NCBI GenBank assembly: GCA_009733775.1
Contig: WOGZ01000201.1
Span: 1-64,000, forward strand
Origin: Alectoria sarmentosa
Lineage: Eukaryota; Ascomycota; Lecanoromycetes; Lecanorales; Parmeliaceae
Direction: 5' to 3'
Length of the DNA: 64,000 nt
A program made the position numbers and the translations under genes. The first letter of the stretch is position 1, and each line of letters opens with the position of its first letter. Under the pieces are notes generated by a model. The model was not told the DNA's origin. It was given only the letters and a program-made list of their open reading frames with translations, and searched no databases. Below, one piece after another: positions 47,663 to 61,200 of this stretch.

Positions 47663-48028
47663 TGCTTGTTATTGCTGGATTGGTGGAAATGGAGGAAGTT
47701 GGTGAACTGTTGTGAGAAGTATCATCACCTGCACGACATGTCAAATAAACTTAGTCAGCTGGTCGTTCTGGTCATGAAGCCTAATGTTGCGGCATGCCCT
47801 AAGCCCTAAGTAATTGATGTAATGCCAGCCTTGTTCACATTTCGCAGGCATCTCTCATAATCAAGATCAAATGGTGCAGGAGCAAATATGACGAGTTCAT
47901 GGCAATGTACAGAGAACCAGAATATACAACTTTTAGTCAAGCCTCTATATGATGAACTTCAACTCTCTTTTCAAATTATTGGTCAAGTAATGTTGTCGTA
48001 AATTCGTGAGATAGCAGCCATGAATATT
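47663..48028. other. Short intergenic region
   Basis: Upstream of the Cys-rich membrane protein and 3' of the DAHP synthase gene (both minus). No gene recognised. Confidence 0.5.
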
Positions 48029-49325
<1,297 letters not shown>

Positions 49326-49929
49326 TGTGAGAAAGTGGTGTTGCAAAAGTGGTCAAGGGGCAGTGAGATTGAAGAGATGACTCTCGGATCGTTTGAAGTG
49401 AGAAGACACTCGGGCCTTTGACTACTTGTATGAAAGACACCACGCCATGATAGAGAGCTCGCTTACGGCGCCGACACTGTTCAATACGGTATCTATTGCA
49501 TCCATTAGCCAATGGAATGGGCACGGACATGAAAGTATCATTTCTGACTCTTGGAATACGCCCGAGGGGTCAGCATTGGCAAAGTCAAGCGAGATCGGCC
49601 CGGCGATCGGCCCTTCGTATCGCCGGTATCCTATTCATCCACCCTAGCTGTGTATGAAACAAGGTTTGTTACAGATCTCCGTTTGTTCCTTCCCCGTGAT
49701 TGTGAGCTATCTAGTTTGTGTCAACATTTGCATCCGACACTATTCTACAACTAGCTGGTCTCACCTGCATGAACTCCATGCGAGATGACCCACTTTGTTT
49801 AAGGCTATCTTTCCCTTACATATCTTGAGCACTTCCCATCATGTTCTGACATCTTCAATCTGCTGTCCAGCCTGACCCAAAAGGCCTGCTTCCTCCACAG
49901 CTCCACATCACCAACTTGCTACGGCAAAC
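49326..49929. promoter_or_regulatory. Divergent promoter with Gcn4/Cpc1-like sites
   Basis: Shared upstream region of DAHP synthase (minus) and the conserved gene at 49930 (plus). TGACTC, the core site of the Gcn4/Cpc1 general amino-acid control activator, occurs at 49378-49383 and 49545-49550. A CCAAT box is at about 49509-49513. Aromatic amino-acid genes are known targets of cross-pathway control in fungi; binding here is inference from the motif alone. Confidence 0.45.
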
Positions 49930-50870
49930 ATGTTCGCATCCAGGAAGCGAGGTCGCGAAGACGGAGAGGACGACTTGCAGCATTATGCACCTGATACCAA
50001 GGTCAGTGCTGTAACCATCCCTCACGAGGGCCGCGTTGCTGACCTGCTAAACAGAGATCAACTTTACCTTTCCGTACCTCGCCCAATACCAGACATATCC
50101 GGCCTCTCTCTCAATCACGAAGCCGACCTGCACCTCTCTTCACACAAACAATCACGCCTGCAGATTCTTCAGAGGAAGAAAACTCGCCGCCCTTCCAGTC
50201 TACAAACCGAGCTTACCGACACGATTATCCAAGCTTTAGCACCAGCTCCACCCTTCAAGGAGACCAGAGCTTTGATTCAGACATGGATATGACAGACTCC
50301 TTGCCGCTTGTCTCGCTTCGACAATGGGCCCAAATTCCCCGAACTCCATCACCCAAAGCCTCACCGTGCTCTACGGAATTTCGACAGTCTGAGTCCAAAC
50401 AGACCCAGAACAATGTCACGGGTGGCCGGCTACCTACTCCAATCTATGGACATTTCCAGCGATCCATAGACGCAAAAATGGATATGGGCAAAACCCCGGA
50501 GAGTCACGCATCTCGCTTACAGCAAGAAATCGACTACGAGGATTTCGTTCGCCGCCGCAGACTGCCGACTCCTATCGACGAAGACGAGGCTATGGAAACC
50601 TCCACAGCAATGTCAGGGGATATGATGGACTTGCGTCTCAGTGGCCACAGCAGAAGAGGAGGAGTAGATTACACCTATCATCCTTCACAGATCTTAGGCT
50701 CGTCAGAAAACAACTTCACCCATGAGTCAAGTTCAGACAGTCTTTCGTCTCCGGCAGGCTATGCCGCTCTACCGCCAAGAAAGCTATCATTTTCAATGGG
50801 TCCAAGGGCAAATTGCGAACTTTGCATCCGGAGGGTCCCTGGGCACTCCAATCACATCATCAGGACGTGA
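49930..50870 (+). CDS. Conserved fungal protein of unknown function
   Basis: Two exons, 49930-50001 and 50055-50870, give 295 residues. The 53-bp intron (GTCAGT..ACAG) is needed. Reading through it gives an early stop, whereas splicing opens one long frame beginning RSTLPFRTSPNTRHIRPLSQ. The first exon is basic then acidic (MFASRKRGREDGEDD). The middle is Ser/Pro/Thr-rich and probably disordered, with two RLPTPI motifs (GGRLPTPIYGHFQRS and RRRLPTPIDEDE). The C-terminus, FSMGPRANCELCIRRVPGHS, then NHIIR, has a CxxC pair and looks like a short conserved signature. SP/TP sites suggest phosphorylation (inference). I recall this ending from fungal hypothetical proteins but no tested function. Confidence 0.75.
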
Positions 50871-53234
50871 AATCAGCACCCCTCACGGTCTCATGACTGC
50901 TACGACCCTTAGGAATCATACGCTATGCTTCTATCACGACTTTAGCGCTTACTAGCTACACAATACCCTTTCTTCTAGATGCACTAAGCGCTAGACTTGT
51001 CCATAGCTATTCGATAATACTATTTTCCGATCATGATCCAAATGTCTTTCAAAATTGACATTCTCTACGAAGATCTTGACTCGATCAGCATTTTGCACGA
51101 AGTTTCGCGACCAATCATCGCCAGCATTCGCTCATCACTTTCTTTTTTCAACTTCCTAGGGCAAGCTTCTCGTTTCATCACAACAGAAGATCCACATCTG
51201 TCCACTCGAGTTTCTATTTGCAAATTCCCCGCCCGCTCCGTCCCCACCATCTGCACTCCAGAAACGTCAAATTCGAAGGACTAGAAGACTTGAGGTGTTC
51301 TAGTGGTCGCATATAAGGACATCGGAAAATGAACTTATTTTTCTTTCCTATAAGCGCCCCAGTCTCGCGGGTATATTGAAAACTTGAAACAGCACCAGGA
51401 GTCGTCCTCTGCTCTTATTCTTATGCATGAAGCACGGGAAAGATGCTATTTTTGCCAATTGCGGTTTGGACAACGGAATGAGACGGGTAGGTTGGACTTC
51501 TGACTGGAAATGCGCAACCTGATGTTTTAGAATTCCGAGCGCTAGTCTACTGGTCGCCACTGCCAGATATGTCTCAAACGAAGGGATGGAGAGTGAGAAC
51601 AGGCTAGGAGGATTGCAAAGGGTACTTTCTGACGGAGCTAGAGTTTTGGGACTGTGTTTTGTTACCGGTCAACAAGCTAAGTATATTGATAGCAATAATG
51701 TTCTTCTAAAACTACCATGATTCTCTTTCCATCGAAACGCCTTCCTGTATGTTGGATTCAAATTACTTCTAAGAATAAGCAGGAAATGAAATCATTTGTC
51801 CAACTTTTATTCACTTTGTGCGAGAGCAGTCCCATAAACGAGATGGTCTGTGTCCGCCTTTTTCTCAAGTCTAATACCTTGCTTGTCATTTACCTCGACT
51901 CGATCGATCCTCATTGCTTTGAATGCCGTTACTACGTGTCCTATATTTAATTTGTTTGCTCCTCTCTCATATTTGCTTTTGAGCTACTGCGAAAATAGTG
52001 GCAGCAGGCGAACCGCTGAATCGCCGTCACTCTGACAGACATTGCTTTTTTCTCAATGATTTGCACCTGGTTCCGAGATATTGGTAGAATGAAAGCAGCG
52101 GGTGAAGCGCCAAAGTGTGTTCTCTCAAATTGTCATGCACGCCCATCACACCCATTTTGTGATGATTGCGAATCATCAAGTGGACTTCAAGCAGGTCCAA
52201 TATAAATGACCCCGGGCTGTCCTGGCTGCCCAGAAGCACGACGTCTACAGATACGTTGTCTTTCACCCCGCCCCGGGCGGCTGGGGAATTTTGGACAGAT
52301 ACACGGTATGTTGCTTTTCTACGAGGTAGCCGCAACGCTTCTTTGCTTGTTCAACGAGATTGAAAAAGGAGGGAGAGGCTGTCGTCCTGTATGACAGCGC
52401 TGAACAGGTGTGGTCTCGGAGCTTGCAAGGAAGACGCTGAGGGAATGAACTGATAGAATCATTATTGAAGGGATTGTGAGGATCAAAAGGGGGGAAAGGT
52501 TCGATAGATGCTAAAAGAATGATAACGAGTAGGAGGTGTCACAGAAGACACTAGCTGCCTGACGTCCCTAGGAGATTTGATCTGGATATCGAGGCGTGCG
52601 AGTCCCCATGCATATATGACATGCGCTCGAGAGGTGAAAGGGTCAGACGAACGTTCCTTCCAAGCTTAACATCACGTAGCGAAAGTAGTAGGTGCACCCG
52701 TGCATCAGGCGCCTTATTTTTCACCGGCTTTTTGACATTAAAAACACGCCTTCCCAACCGTCAATTGTCGATCAATGGCTTCCTCATTGTGAACCGGATA
52801 TTCCAAGCAAGCTTGCACAAACCATGCGGCCGCTTGGTATCTTTGATTCTTCTTTTCGTATGCCTCGAAGCCAAAGTTGCAAATAATTGTTAACGAGGCT
52901 GGAGTCCGTTCCTACACTAAAAGTGCTTGAGAAACCCAATGCTAAAAGCTTGAATAGCCAATGTTCTTGGCAACGGCAAGGAGTCAAAGTAGAGTTTTGT
53001 CGTACATCAAGAGTCTCCCGCTTTTCTACTCGCATATAGGTACGATTAGGGTTAGAATTTGCTGGAGCACTACACCACCTGGTGGCAAATCATATATGAG
53101 TCTAGGTGCTAGCGTCCTTTTGCTAGTAAACAAGTACCTTAAGGTAGCCTAAACACCACTCCCTAGCTAGTAGGCAAGGCAATCAATCCTCATACCATCA
53201 TTCCCAACGTTCAGACATCCTACGACTCAATATC
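50871..53234. other. Intergenic stretch, nothing recognised
   Basis: About 2.4 kb with only short, non-coding-like frames on both strands. Composition is normal to slightly AT-rich. No repeat or RNA gene was recognised. Confidence 0.5.
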
Positions 53235-53690
53235 ATGCCTCTCACAGCTCTGCCTACTGAGCTTTTGCTGCAAGTCTTCGAGTACTCCTCTCCACAAGAC
53301 CTGTTGAACGTCTCGCAAACATGCCGCCGCTGTCAATCCGCAGCATGGAAGACTTTACCGTGCCTGCAAATTAAGGACGCCATATACTTTTTCGAGAATT
53401 CCTACCACGACAGCTTCAATCGACGTCCGTCAAAGAATGAGCTCTTGATCTCAACGCCGCGGCGGGAAACTACACTGATACCGTTCCTCTGGGCGCACAC
53501 TCTCAAGTCAGTCGTTGGATTGCGTATCCGGGAATCGAGTGAGCCCAGTGGGTCAAACCTGCGATTGCTTGGCTCTGATATCACAGACCTGTGCTTTGGA
53601 CGCAATGATATATCCAATCAAAGCTTCGGGCGATTATTCAGCGGAATCCAGGCCTTGATAAGCTTTTTGTTGTTTGAACCCACTCATTAG
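53235..53690 (+). pseudogene. F-box protein gene truncated by a copia fragment
   Basis: ORF of 151 residues. It starts with a clear F-box: MPLTALPTELLLQVFEYSSP, QDLLNVSQTCRRCQSAAW. It then continues with sequence typical of the region after the F-box in fungal proteins. F-box proteins are substrate adaptors of SCF ubiquitin ligases. Fungal members are usually several hundred residues, so this one is short. From about 53668 the DNA matches the 3' end of the copia element found mutated at 58588-58690. The last codons (LLFEPTH and stop) are in the same frame as the end of the copia polyprotein. The ORF is thus a fusion of a broken F-box gene and the transposon tail. Whether a shortened protein is made is unknown. 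Confidence 0.7.
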
Positions 53691-53772
53691 GTAATAGACT
53701 CGCTTATATGTGTTATGCGGAGGACTCATGTGAACCATGTGGGTCCGGCAAATGATTATGAAAGTAATACCC
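53668..53772 (+). mobile_element. Unmutated 3' fragment of a Ty1/copia element
   Basis: About 105 bp aligning without gaps to 58586-58690, just before the LTR there. It spans the end of the polyprotein frame and the polypurine-like AATGATTATGAAAGTAATA. In 53701-53772 there are 21 differences, of which 20 are C-to-T or G-to-A in the 58.6-kb copy. The match stops where the LTR would begin. Confidence 0.75.
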
Positions 53773-53999
53773 CTGAGTTCGCCACTTTTCGATATGGAAC
53801 TCATAAGAATTCGATAGTTATCTGGGTTCGATTTCGGGGCCCCTTTGTTTTATATAAATTGAATTATAATCGTTTTTATGCTTTTCTCTTTATTTTATTT
53901 AAACACGATTATTATCATAATTATAATCACAATTTATTATTATTAAAATCACTCGACTATTAATTATTTCGTTTCATAATTTATTCTCGCAATAAATTA

Positions 54000-56900
54000 T
54001 AAGTTCGATTAATTTATTTATTAAATAATTATTAAATGAGATCTCGTTATCGTTTCAATGAAACGAAATATAACATTCGTCGATTGAAGAATAACGTTAT
54101 TAAATCTTTACATTATTGAATAAAATTCGAATTCGTTAAATGAGAAATTTATAATATTTATTAAAAGAAATAAAAAACAAATGTTGAAAATCGATTTAAA
54201 CGATTTAAATAAATCGTTATTAAAGTATTTATATATTAAATTATTTATTTTAAAAGCTCATAATTATAATAATTGAATTTAAGTTTATAAAATGTTTTTT
54301 ATAAAACGTGATATATGAGACATTATAAAAGATATTAAAAAATGTTTAAACGATGATAAAGAAGAACATAATTAAATGTTTATAAATTATTAAATAATTA
54401 TTATATTAACTATTAATATGAAAGAAACGTAATAAAATTATATAAATAATATAAATTCATTTAAAAACGTATAAAATAAATTGAAACGATTTTATAAAAT
54501 AAATAATAAAAAACGTTTATTATTTATATTATAACGATTTTTCGATTATATCAAAAGTAACGATAAATTAATTGATAAAATAACGATGATTTTAAAATAA
54601 TTAAACGATGAAATTTATAATTTTATATTAAATGTAAAGTTATTGAATATATATTATACAATCGTGATCGTGAATGCATATTAAAGCAATGAGTACGATA
54701 TAACGAAGTATATTTTAAATCAAATCGACATTTTTATTATAACATTAATTTTAAAATAATTTCGTATTGTGAAATAAGATATTAAACGCAAAAATAATTT
54801 AAACATCGTTAATATAAAAAAAAATCGTGATAATAAACAAAGTTAAAAAAATCGTTCGAAAAATAATAATCTCGTAAACGTCGAATGTTTTAAATATAAT
54901 AAAAAAGATTATTATAAATCGAATTATTTTAATTTCAAAAAAGAAAGAGAAAAGGTGAATAAAGATGATATTTCACGATTAAAAAATAATCGTAAAATTT
55001 TCAATAAGTTCACAATTCGCTTTCTTAAATGAAAAAATAAAATCATTATTATAACGAAAAAAGAAAATAATGATATAAAAGATATATCTCGCAAAAAACG
55101 TGTTTAAATAATCATATATCGTAAACATATTATAAAAATTCTCAAATAAATCATCGATTCGAAAATTATATGTTATATAACATTTTAAAAAAACTTATTC
55201 GTCAATATAATTCATTATAATGAAATAATGAAATTCGATAATTAAGACGAATTATTATATAAAAACATAAACGACATTCGTATATAAGTCGATCGTTAAA
55301 TATAAATTTTAAAGAATAAATTTTATATATCGAATATAAAAGTTAACTTATTATTTATTATCGCTTTTTATAAACGTAAATTTTTAATATATTTCGATAA
55401 TTAAATGATACGAATTATTGATAAAAAAACGAATAATGTCGTCGTTTTTAATTATGTGAAAAATAATTCTTATGAGTTAATTAATTGCAATTTTAATAAA
55501 ACATTTATATTAATTAATTGAATAATCGTAATTATTATAAAGATTTTATTTGAACGTAAACATTTTATTTTTATAATATTCGAGTTAATATATCAGCGAT
55601 TTAATTATTCGAAGATATATAAATTGAAAAATTTATATCTTTATATTTATAAAGTGAATTAATTTGAGATTTTAAAAGATTTCGATTGCGATATATGTGA
55701 TGTTATAAAAATAATCAAAATTATTAATAAAAAGTCTCGTATAAAGATTACGATATTAATAATAAAAATATATATCGATTTTTAAAGTAAATTTCTTATC
55801 GATAACATTAAAAGAGAATATATGTATTTCGTGTTATTTATTAATAAGATAATTAAATGAGCGATAATATAATTTATCGCATTCAAAATCAAAATTTATG
55901 ATTTTTTAATTCACGAGATTAAATATTTATTAATTAAAGATAAAAAGTTGATAATGTGTATTTATATTGATAATATATTGAAATATAAGATTATCGAGAA
56001 AGAATTACGCGATATGAGTGTTTATATAAAATTTATTTTTATTTACACCGCATATTAAAATGAAATTTCGAAAAAATTTAATAAAATTATAATTACGATA
56101 ATTAAAACAATGCTCGTATAATCGAAATTGTTATTATTTTTTTAAGTAAAAGCGATAATATACGCGTGTTACATTTATAATAAACTTTTTATTAAAGAAA
56201 ATAAATCATTTAAAGAATAATGAATAAAAATGATATTAAATCTTAATAATGAAAGAGTATTTGAATATGTGTGTAAAATGTTTTTATTTAAAAAACAGCG
56301 ATGAAGCAAGTTATATAACGTGAATTATTTGAAAGTGTATATTAAATATCATTCGAAAATTTAATATCGTGTTTATAGATTTAATAAAAATCGATTCAAA
56401 TGATTTACGAATGTAATTTTTTATAAGTATCGAAAAGGCTTAAAATTGTTATTTAAAGATTTATTTTCGAAATTCGATTTCGTGCGTGCAGAGAAAGCAT
56501 TTATGTTATTTAACGATAACGATATTATTAATAATATCGTCGAGATAATAAACAAATATATATTTAATAATAACGATAATCAGAAAAACGATAAAGTCTC
56601 AATTGATAATATTATATCGTCGTCGATAAATAAATAAAATAATGATTTAAAAAAATTAATATTAAAGGGAGATTTTCATTAAGCAGCCTTTAATTATTAT
56701 AAAAAAAATTTATAATTTCACTTATTAAATAATAACAATAAAAAAACTTTTTTTTTCGTAATTGATGATATTTTAAAAACCTTAAATGAACGTCGAATAA
56801 TCGAAATTTCGATTTTTTAAATCGAGTTTAATTCGATTTTAAATGTTATTATTATAAAGTTAATATTTATTCTTATATTAAGAAATAATGTATAACGCTT

Positions 56901-58893
56901 TATAAAATTTACAATTATATTTATCAAATCGTCGCGTATTTATAAGACGAATAATCGTGTGAAATTCGATAAGATTTTTGATTTAAAAATTAAACATATA
57001 TCGCATAGCACATTAAATTTACGATTTATAAAAAAATTATTAATGAACTTAATGCGCTTAAATGAAAGTTTATTATCGTCAAATAAATTATTAATTTAAT
57101 AATTAATGATATTTAAAAACTCAATAATTTATTTATCGAGCGCAAGTTTATTAATTATAAATAAATATTCAAAATTAAATACAATTTCGATGAAATTATC
57201 GATTAATATAAAATAAGATTAATTATTCGAAAATATTTATAAATAAAAGAAATAAATTATGATGAAACGTTCGCATTTATTTTCAAGTTCGAATTATTAA
57301 AATTATTATTCGCTTTAACAATTTATTTAAACTTATTAATTTATTAATTGAACGTTAATAACGCGTATTTTAATAACGATTTATATAACGAGATTTATAT
57401 AATAATATCGTTCGAATATTTAAATGTTATTAATAATAAAATGTTTCGTTTATTAAAAAAATTGTACGATTTCAAACAATCGATTCGTATTTGAAATATA
57501 AAATTCGAGAAAATTATTATTAAAATGAGATTCAAATTTATATTCTCGAATAAATGTATTTATATTCGAATTATAAATTTAAAGTTAACTATCGTCGCTT
57601 TTTATGTCGACGATATTTTTATTTTTATTATAATCGAGATTTTAATAAATATTATCAAAAACGATATTAAGATATTTTTTAAAATGAAAAACTTCGATTT
57701 AATTGATAAGATATTCGATATTTAAATATATCGTATCGTTATTATCTTAATTTTTAATTATTTATAATACGTTAAAAAGATTTTTCACGAATATAAAATA
57801 AAGTAATACATTTTAATTATTATATTATTCGATAAATACGAAATAATCGAAATTACGCATTTTGACGAAAAACGCATTAATTAATTAAATTATTAAAGAC
57901 GCATTAAAATTTTTATATATTTTATAATTAATATATAATTTAATTTAATTTTTACGATCGATAAATTAAATTAATTTTATTATAATTTTATTGTGCGTCA
58001 TTTGAATGCAATTAATCGAATATTTAAATATATCGTCGATATTATTAAATATAATTTACGATTTTATAAAAAAAAACATTTTATCGTTTATATAAATTCG
58101 ATTTATAATAACGATAGAGCGAATAAGAAATTTATTTATAAATATATTTTATTATAAAATTAAGCGGCTTGTATTTAAAGTAATAAAAAATAAAGAAATG
58201 TTATTATATTTATTATTAAAATTAAATACGTCGTTTTTATCGAAGTTATTAAGACAATAATATAAATTACACGATAATTTTTAAAATTACATTTTCGAAT
58301 TTTTAAAAACGATTCGATTCGCTTATTTGACGATAATAAAAATAATTTTACTCTCATTAAAAATTCTGAATATCATTAACGCATTAAATATATTAATATT
58401 TAATATTATTACGTACGAAAAATTTTGATTAATAATGAAATTATCATAAATTTCGTATTTATAAACGATTAAATCGTAAACATATTTATCAAGTTTTTAA
58501 TCAAATAAATCTTTAAACGATATAGACGATTAATGAATATATATAATTTTCATTAATCGAAATAAACGAATTCATAAAAAGAAAATGTTATTTAAACTCA
58601 TTTATTAAATAATAAATTCGCTTATATATGTTATGCGAAAAATTTAAATAAATTATATAAATTCGATAAATGATTATGAAAGTAATATTTGTTAAAATAA
58701 ATATAAAGTTATATTATATAAATATATTAAATAAGATAATTAAGTGAAGAGAAAGTATATATATAAAAAAAAGACATTTATATAAAAACAAATATCTTTA
58801 TTAAGTCACGTTAAGTTTAATCGAATAATGTTAAAAAAATGTGATATTAAAGAAAAGTTAACTTTATTAAAAATATAAAATACGCTCGTAACA
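54000..58893 (+). mobile_element. Degraded Ty1/copia retrotransposon
   Basis: Order of recognisable parts on the + strand: gag zinc knuckle at 54885-54923, read as CFKYNKKDYYKSN, a CxxCx4HxxxxC knuckle with Cys, Gly and His codons changed as expected from RIP; then unreadable integrase-like sequence; reverse transcriptase with FYVDDIFI at about 57600-57620 followed by FKMKNFD, matching the copia FxMKDLG segment; polyprotein end near 58610; LTR at 58690-58893. Stops are abundant and no protein can be made. The order gag, integrase, RT fits copia rather than gypsy. I could not find the 5' LTR; the left limit is approximate. Confidence 0.75.
58690..58893 (+). repeat. 3' LTR of the copia element
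   Basis: 204 bp with TG..CA ends and a 5-bp terminal inversion (TGTTA..TAACA). It follows directly on the polypurine-like sequence AATGATTATGAAAGTAATAT. It closely matches the LTR in AT island 2 (35120-35322). Confidence 0.75.
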
Positions 58894-61200
58894 TTATCTT
58901 TCTTTTTTAAAAAGCGATGTTTTAACGCTATGAAAATCGAAGAAGTGTGTTTATAACTTGTCTTATATCTTCGAAACATCTAATTAATAATCATTTTCAA
59001 TTGAAAAAAGCTGGCGATAGTAACGATAATAATATATCGTAAGAAATTCGTTTATAACATCATCGATGTTATGATGTTTTATCGTTTTAAACGTTTAAAA
59101 ATAACATGATTTGGTGAAAAATTGACGTTATAATCGCCGTCGAAGCATTTAAATATTTAATGTTATTTAATATTTCATATTTTGAGCGAAGAAAAGATCA
59201 TAAAAATTAAGCGATATAATTAAATCAGATTTTTTCGAATCGAATCAAGCCGTCGACGCTAAACTTTATTTAAAGTTTATATATATTTCGATGATGCTTT
59301 AAAAAATCTTTTTTTATGAATTATTATATATATAATATCGAATAAAATTAACAATAACGATAATAAAATCTTAAAACGACGTTAAAAAGCTTTAAAAGAT
59401 GTTCATAATATAAATAACGAGAATCGCGTATTCGTTTAAACCTTAAATCAAGACGTCATCATCGTCGACATCGATCGATTTTATTATTTGAAAAAATGAC
59501 GTGAAGACGTACGCACAATAATCGAAAATTATATATAATCATCGTCGTTTATTATAACAACGACGATTATAAAAAAAAAAAAAAAAAGAGAAAAAATAAA
59601 TGATAAAATCTTTTTATAAATTAATCGCTAATTCAATTGAATAATATTTAATCTTTCTATTTTGACTTATTTGAATATCTTTTATAAAAATCTTTTATTA
59701 CGTTTTTTACATTATCGAATTCATCTTCGTTAATATTATATTAATTAAAATCTTTATCGACGTCTTTTCACTTAATCTTATATTTAAAACGATTTTATAA
59801 TCTCTTTAAATTTAATATATTTTCAATTATTCATTTATTTTTATTTTTAATAATGATAGCTTTAAAAGAAAAATTCTTTTAATCAAATAATGAATTAATA
59901 ATAACGAAATTTAAGAATTTAAAATGAAAAACGTTATAAATTCTCATGATTTTAAATAATTTCAATTTATAAAAAAAAATCGATAATGAATATAACTTTA
60001 AATAAATCGAATATCTTATTATTTAATTTCTTAAATGATTTATTAATAACGATGTTTTTATTATTAAAAAAACGAGATCGTCTTTCTTAAACGTTATATC
60101 TTTTTTATAACGATTAATTTATTCAATCATCGCAAATTATGCTTTATTCAAGTTATCGCGTATATAAATAAAAATATTTTATATGTAATCGATAATATTC
60201 TCTACTTTTACAACATTAAAACGTTTTTAAATAATAACGTAATTAATAATATTAGAGCTAAAACTCATATAAAAATAAAAATCTTTATTTGCATAAAAGA
60301 GCGACACATTAATAAAGATTAAAACATTATTATTATTCGCAAATTCGATTATAAATATTCATTTAACTTAATCGTTTTATATATGATTATAATAAATACG
60401 CAAATAACGTTTCAAATTCTAATTGCTTCATTTCGTTTATTCATTTATTTTAAAATAAAAGATCATAAATAACTTAATTTAAATATTGAGTCTTTTGCAA
60501 AAAAAAATTTATATTATAATAACAAATTATAAATCTCGATCGAACATTATTGATGTTAATAATTCGTATATACGAAAAACTTCTCTGATAAGCATTTTAA
60601 TAGTGCTTTTAATAAATATATCATTATTTTCCGTCGTATATAATACGTAATAACGCTTTTTAATTAAACGATTCATTATAATTTATATAACGTTATAATC
60701 TTTTAATAATAATAAATCGACGATGAAATTTATAAAAATGTCTTATTAACGTTTTTATAAAATTGAGAATAATTATAATAAACTATATTCACGATGTTTA
60801 AGAGTTTTGATTCTTTTATAAATGTAACAATTGTTGATATATATAATAACTATTATTTTTATATTCTTTCAATAATACTTTCGTTTAAATAATTTATATA
60901 TACGAACGATTTTTGAATGATTATATACAAATTAATCGTGTATTTTTTGAATAATAATCGTATATATAAATTTAAATATTTATAAGCGATTTTTATAATA
61001 AAGAATATCGTTTATAATAACGCATTTATTGAGTATAATATTTTTTAATTTCTTTTTATCATTAATAATTATCTCGCGTATTTCGTTATATTCATTATCG
61101 ACTTTATTCGCTTCGAATATTTTATAATAAAAAAAATCATTGATAATATTAATCTCGAACTCGATATTATCGAAATTTAAACGATTTAATATAAAAATGA
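58894..61200. other. AT-rich sequence, probably the 3' part of the gypsy relic
   Basis: No readable frame. Given the minus orientation of the gypsy relic, its integrase and 3' LTR should lie here, but I could not identify either. Confidence 0.4.

Noticed and set aside
49930..50292. 120-residue ORF as an independent protein
   Set aside because: It arises from reading through the intron 50002-50054; the spliced frame is continuous to 50870.
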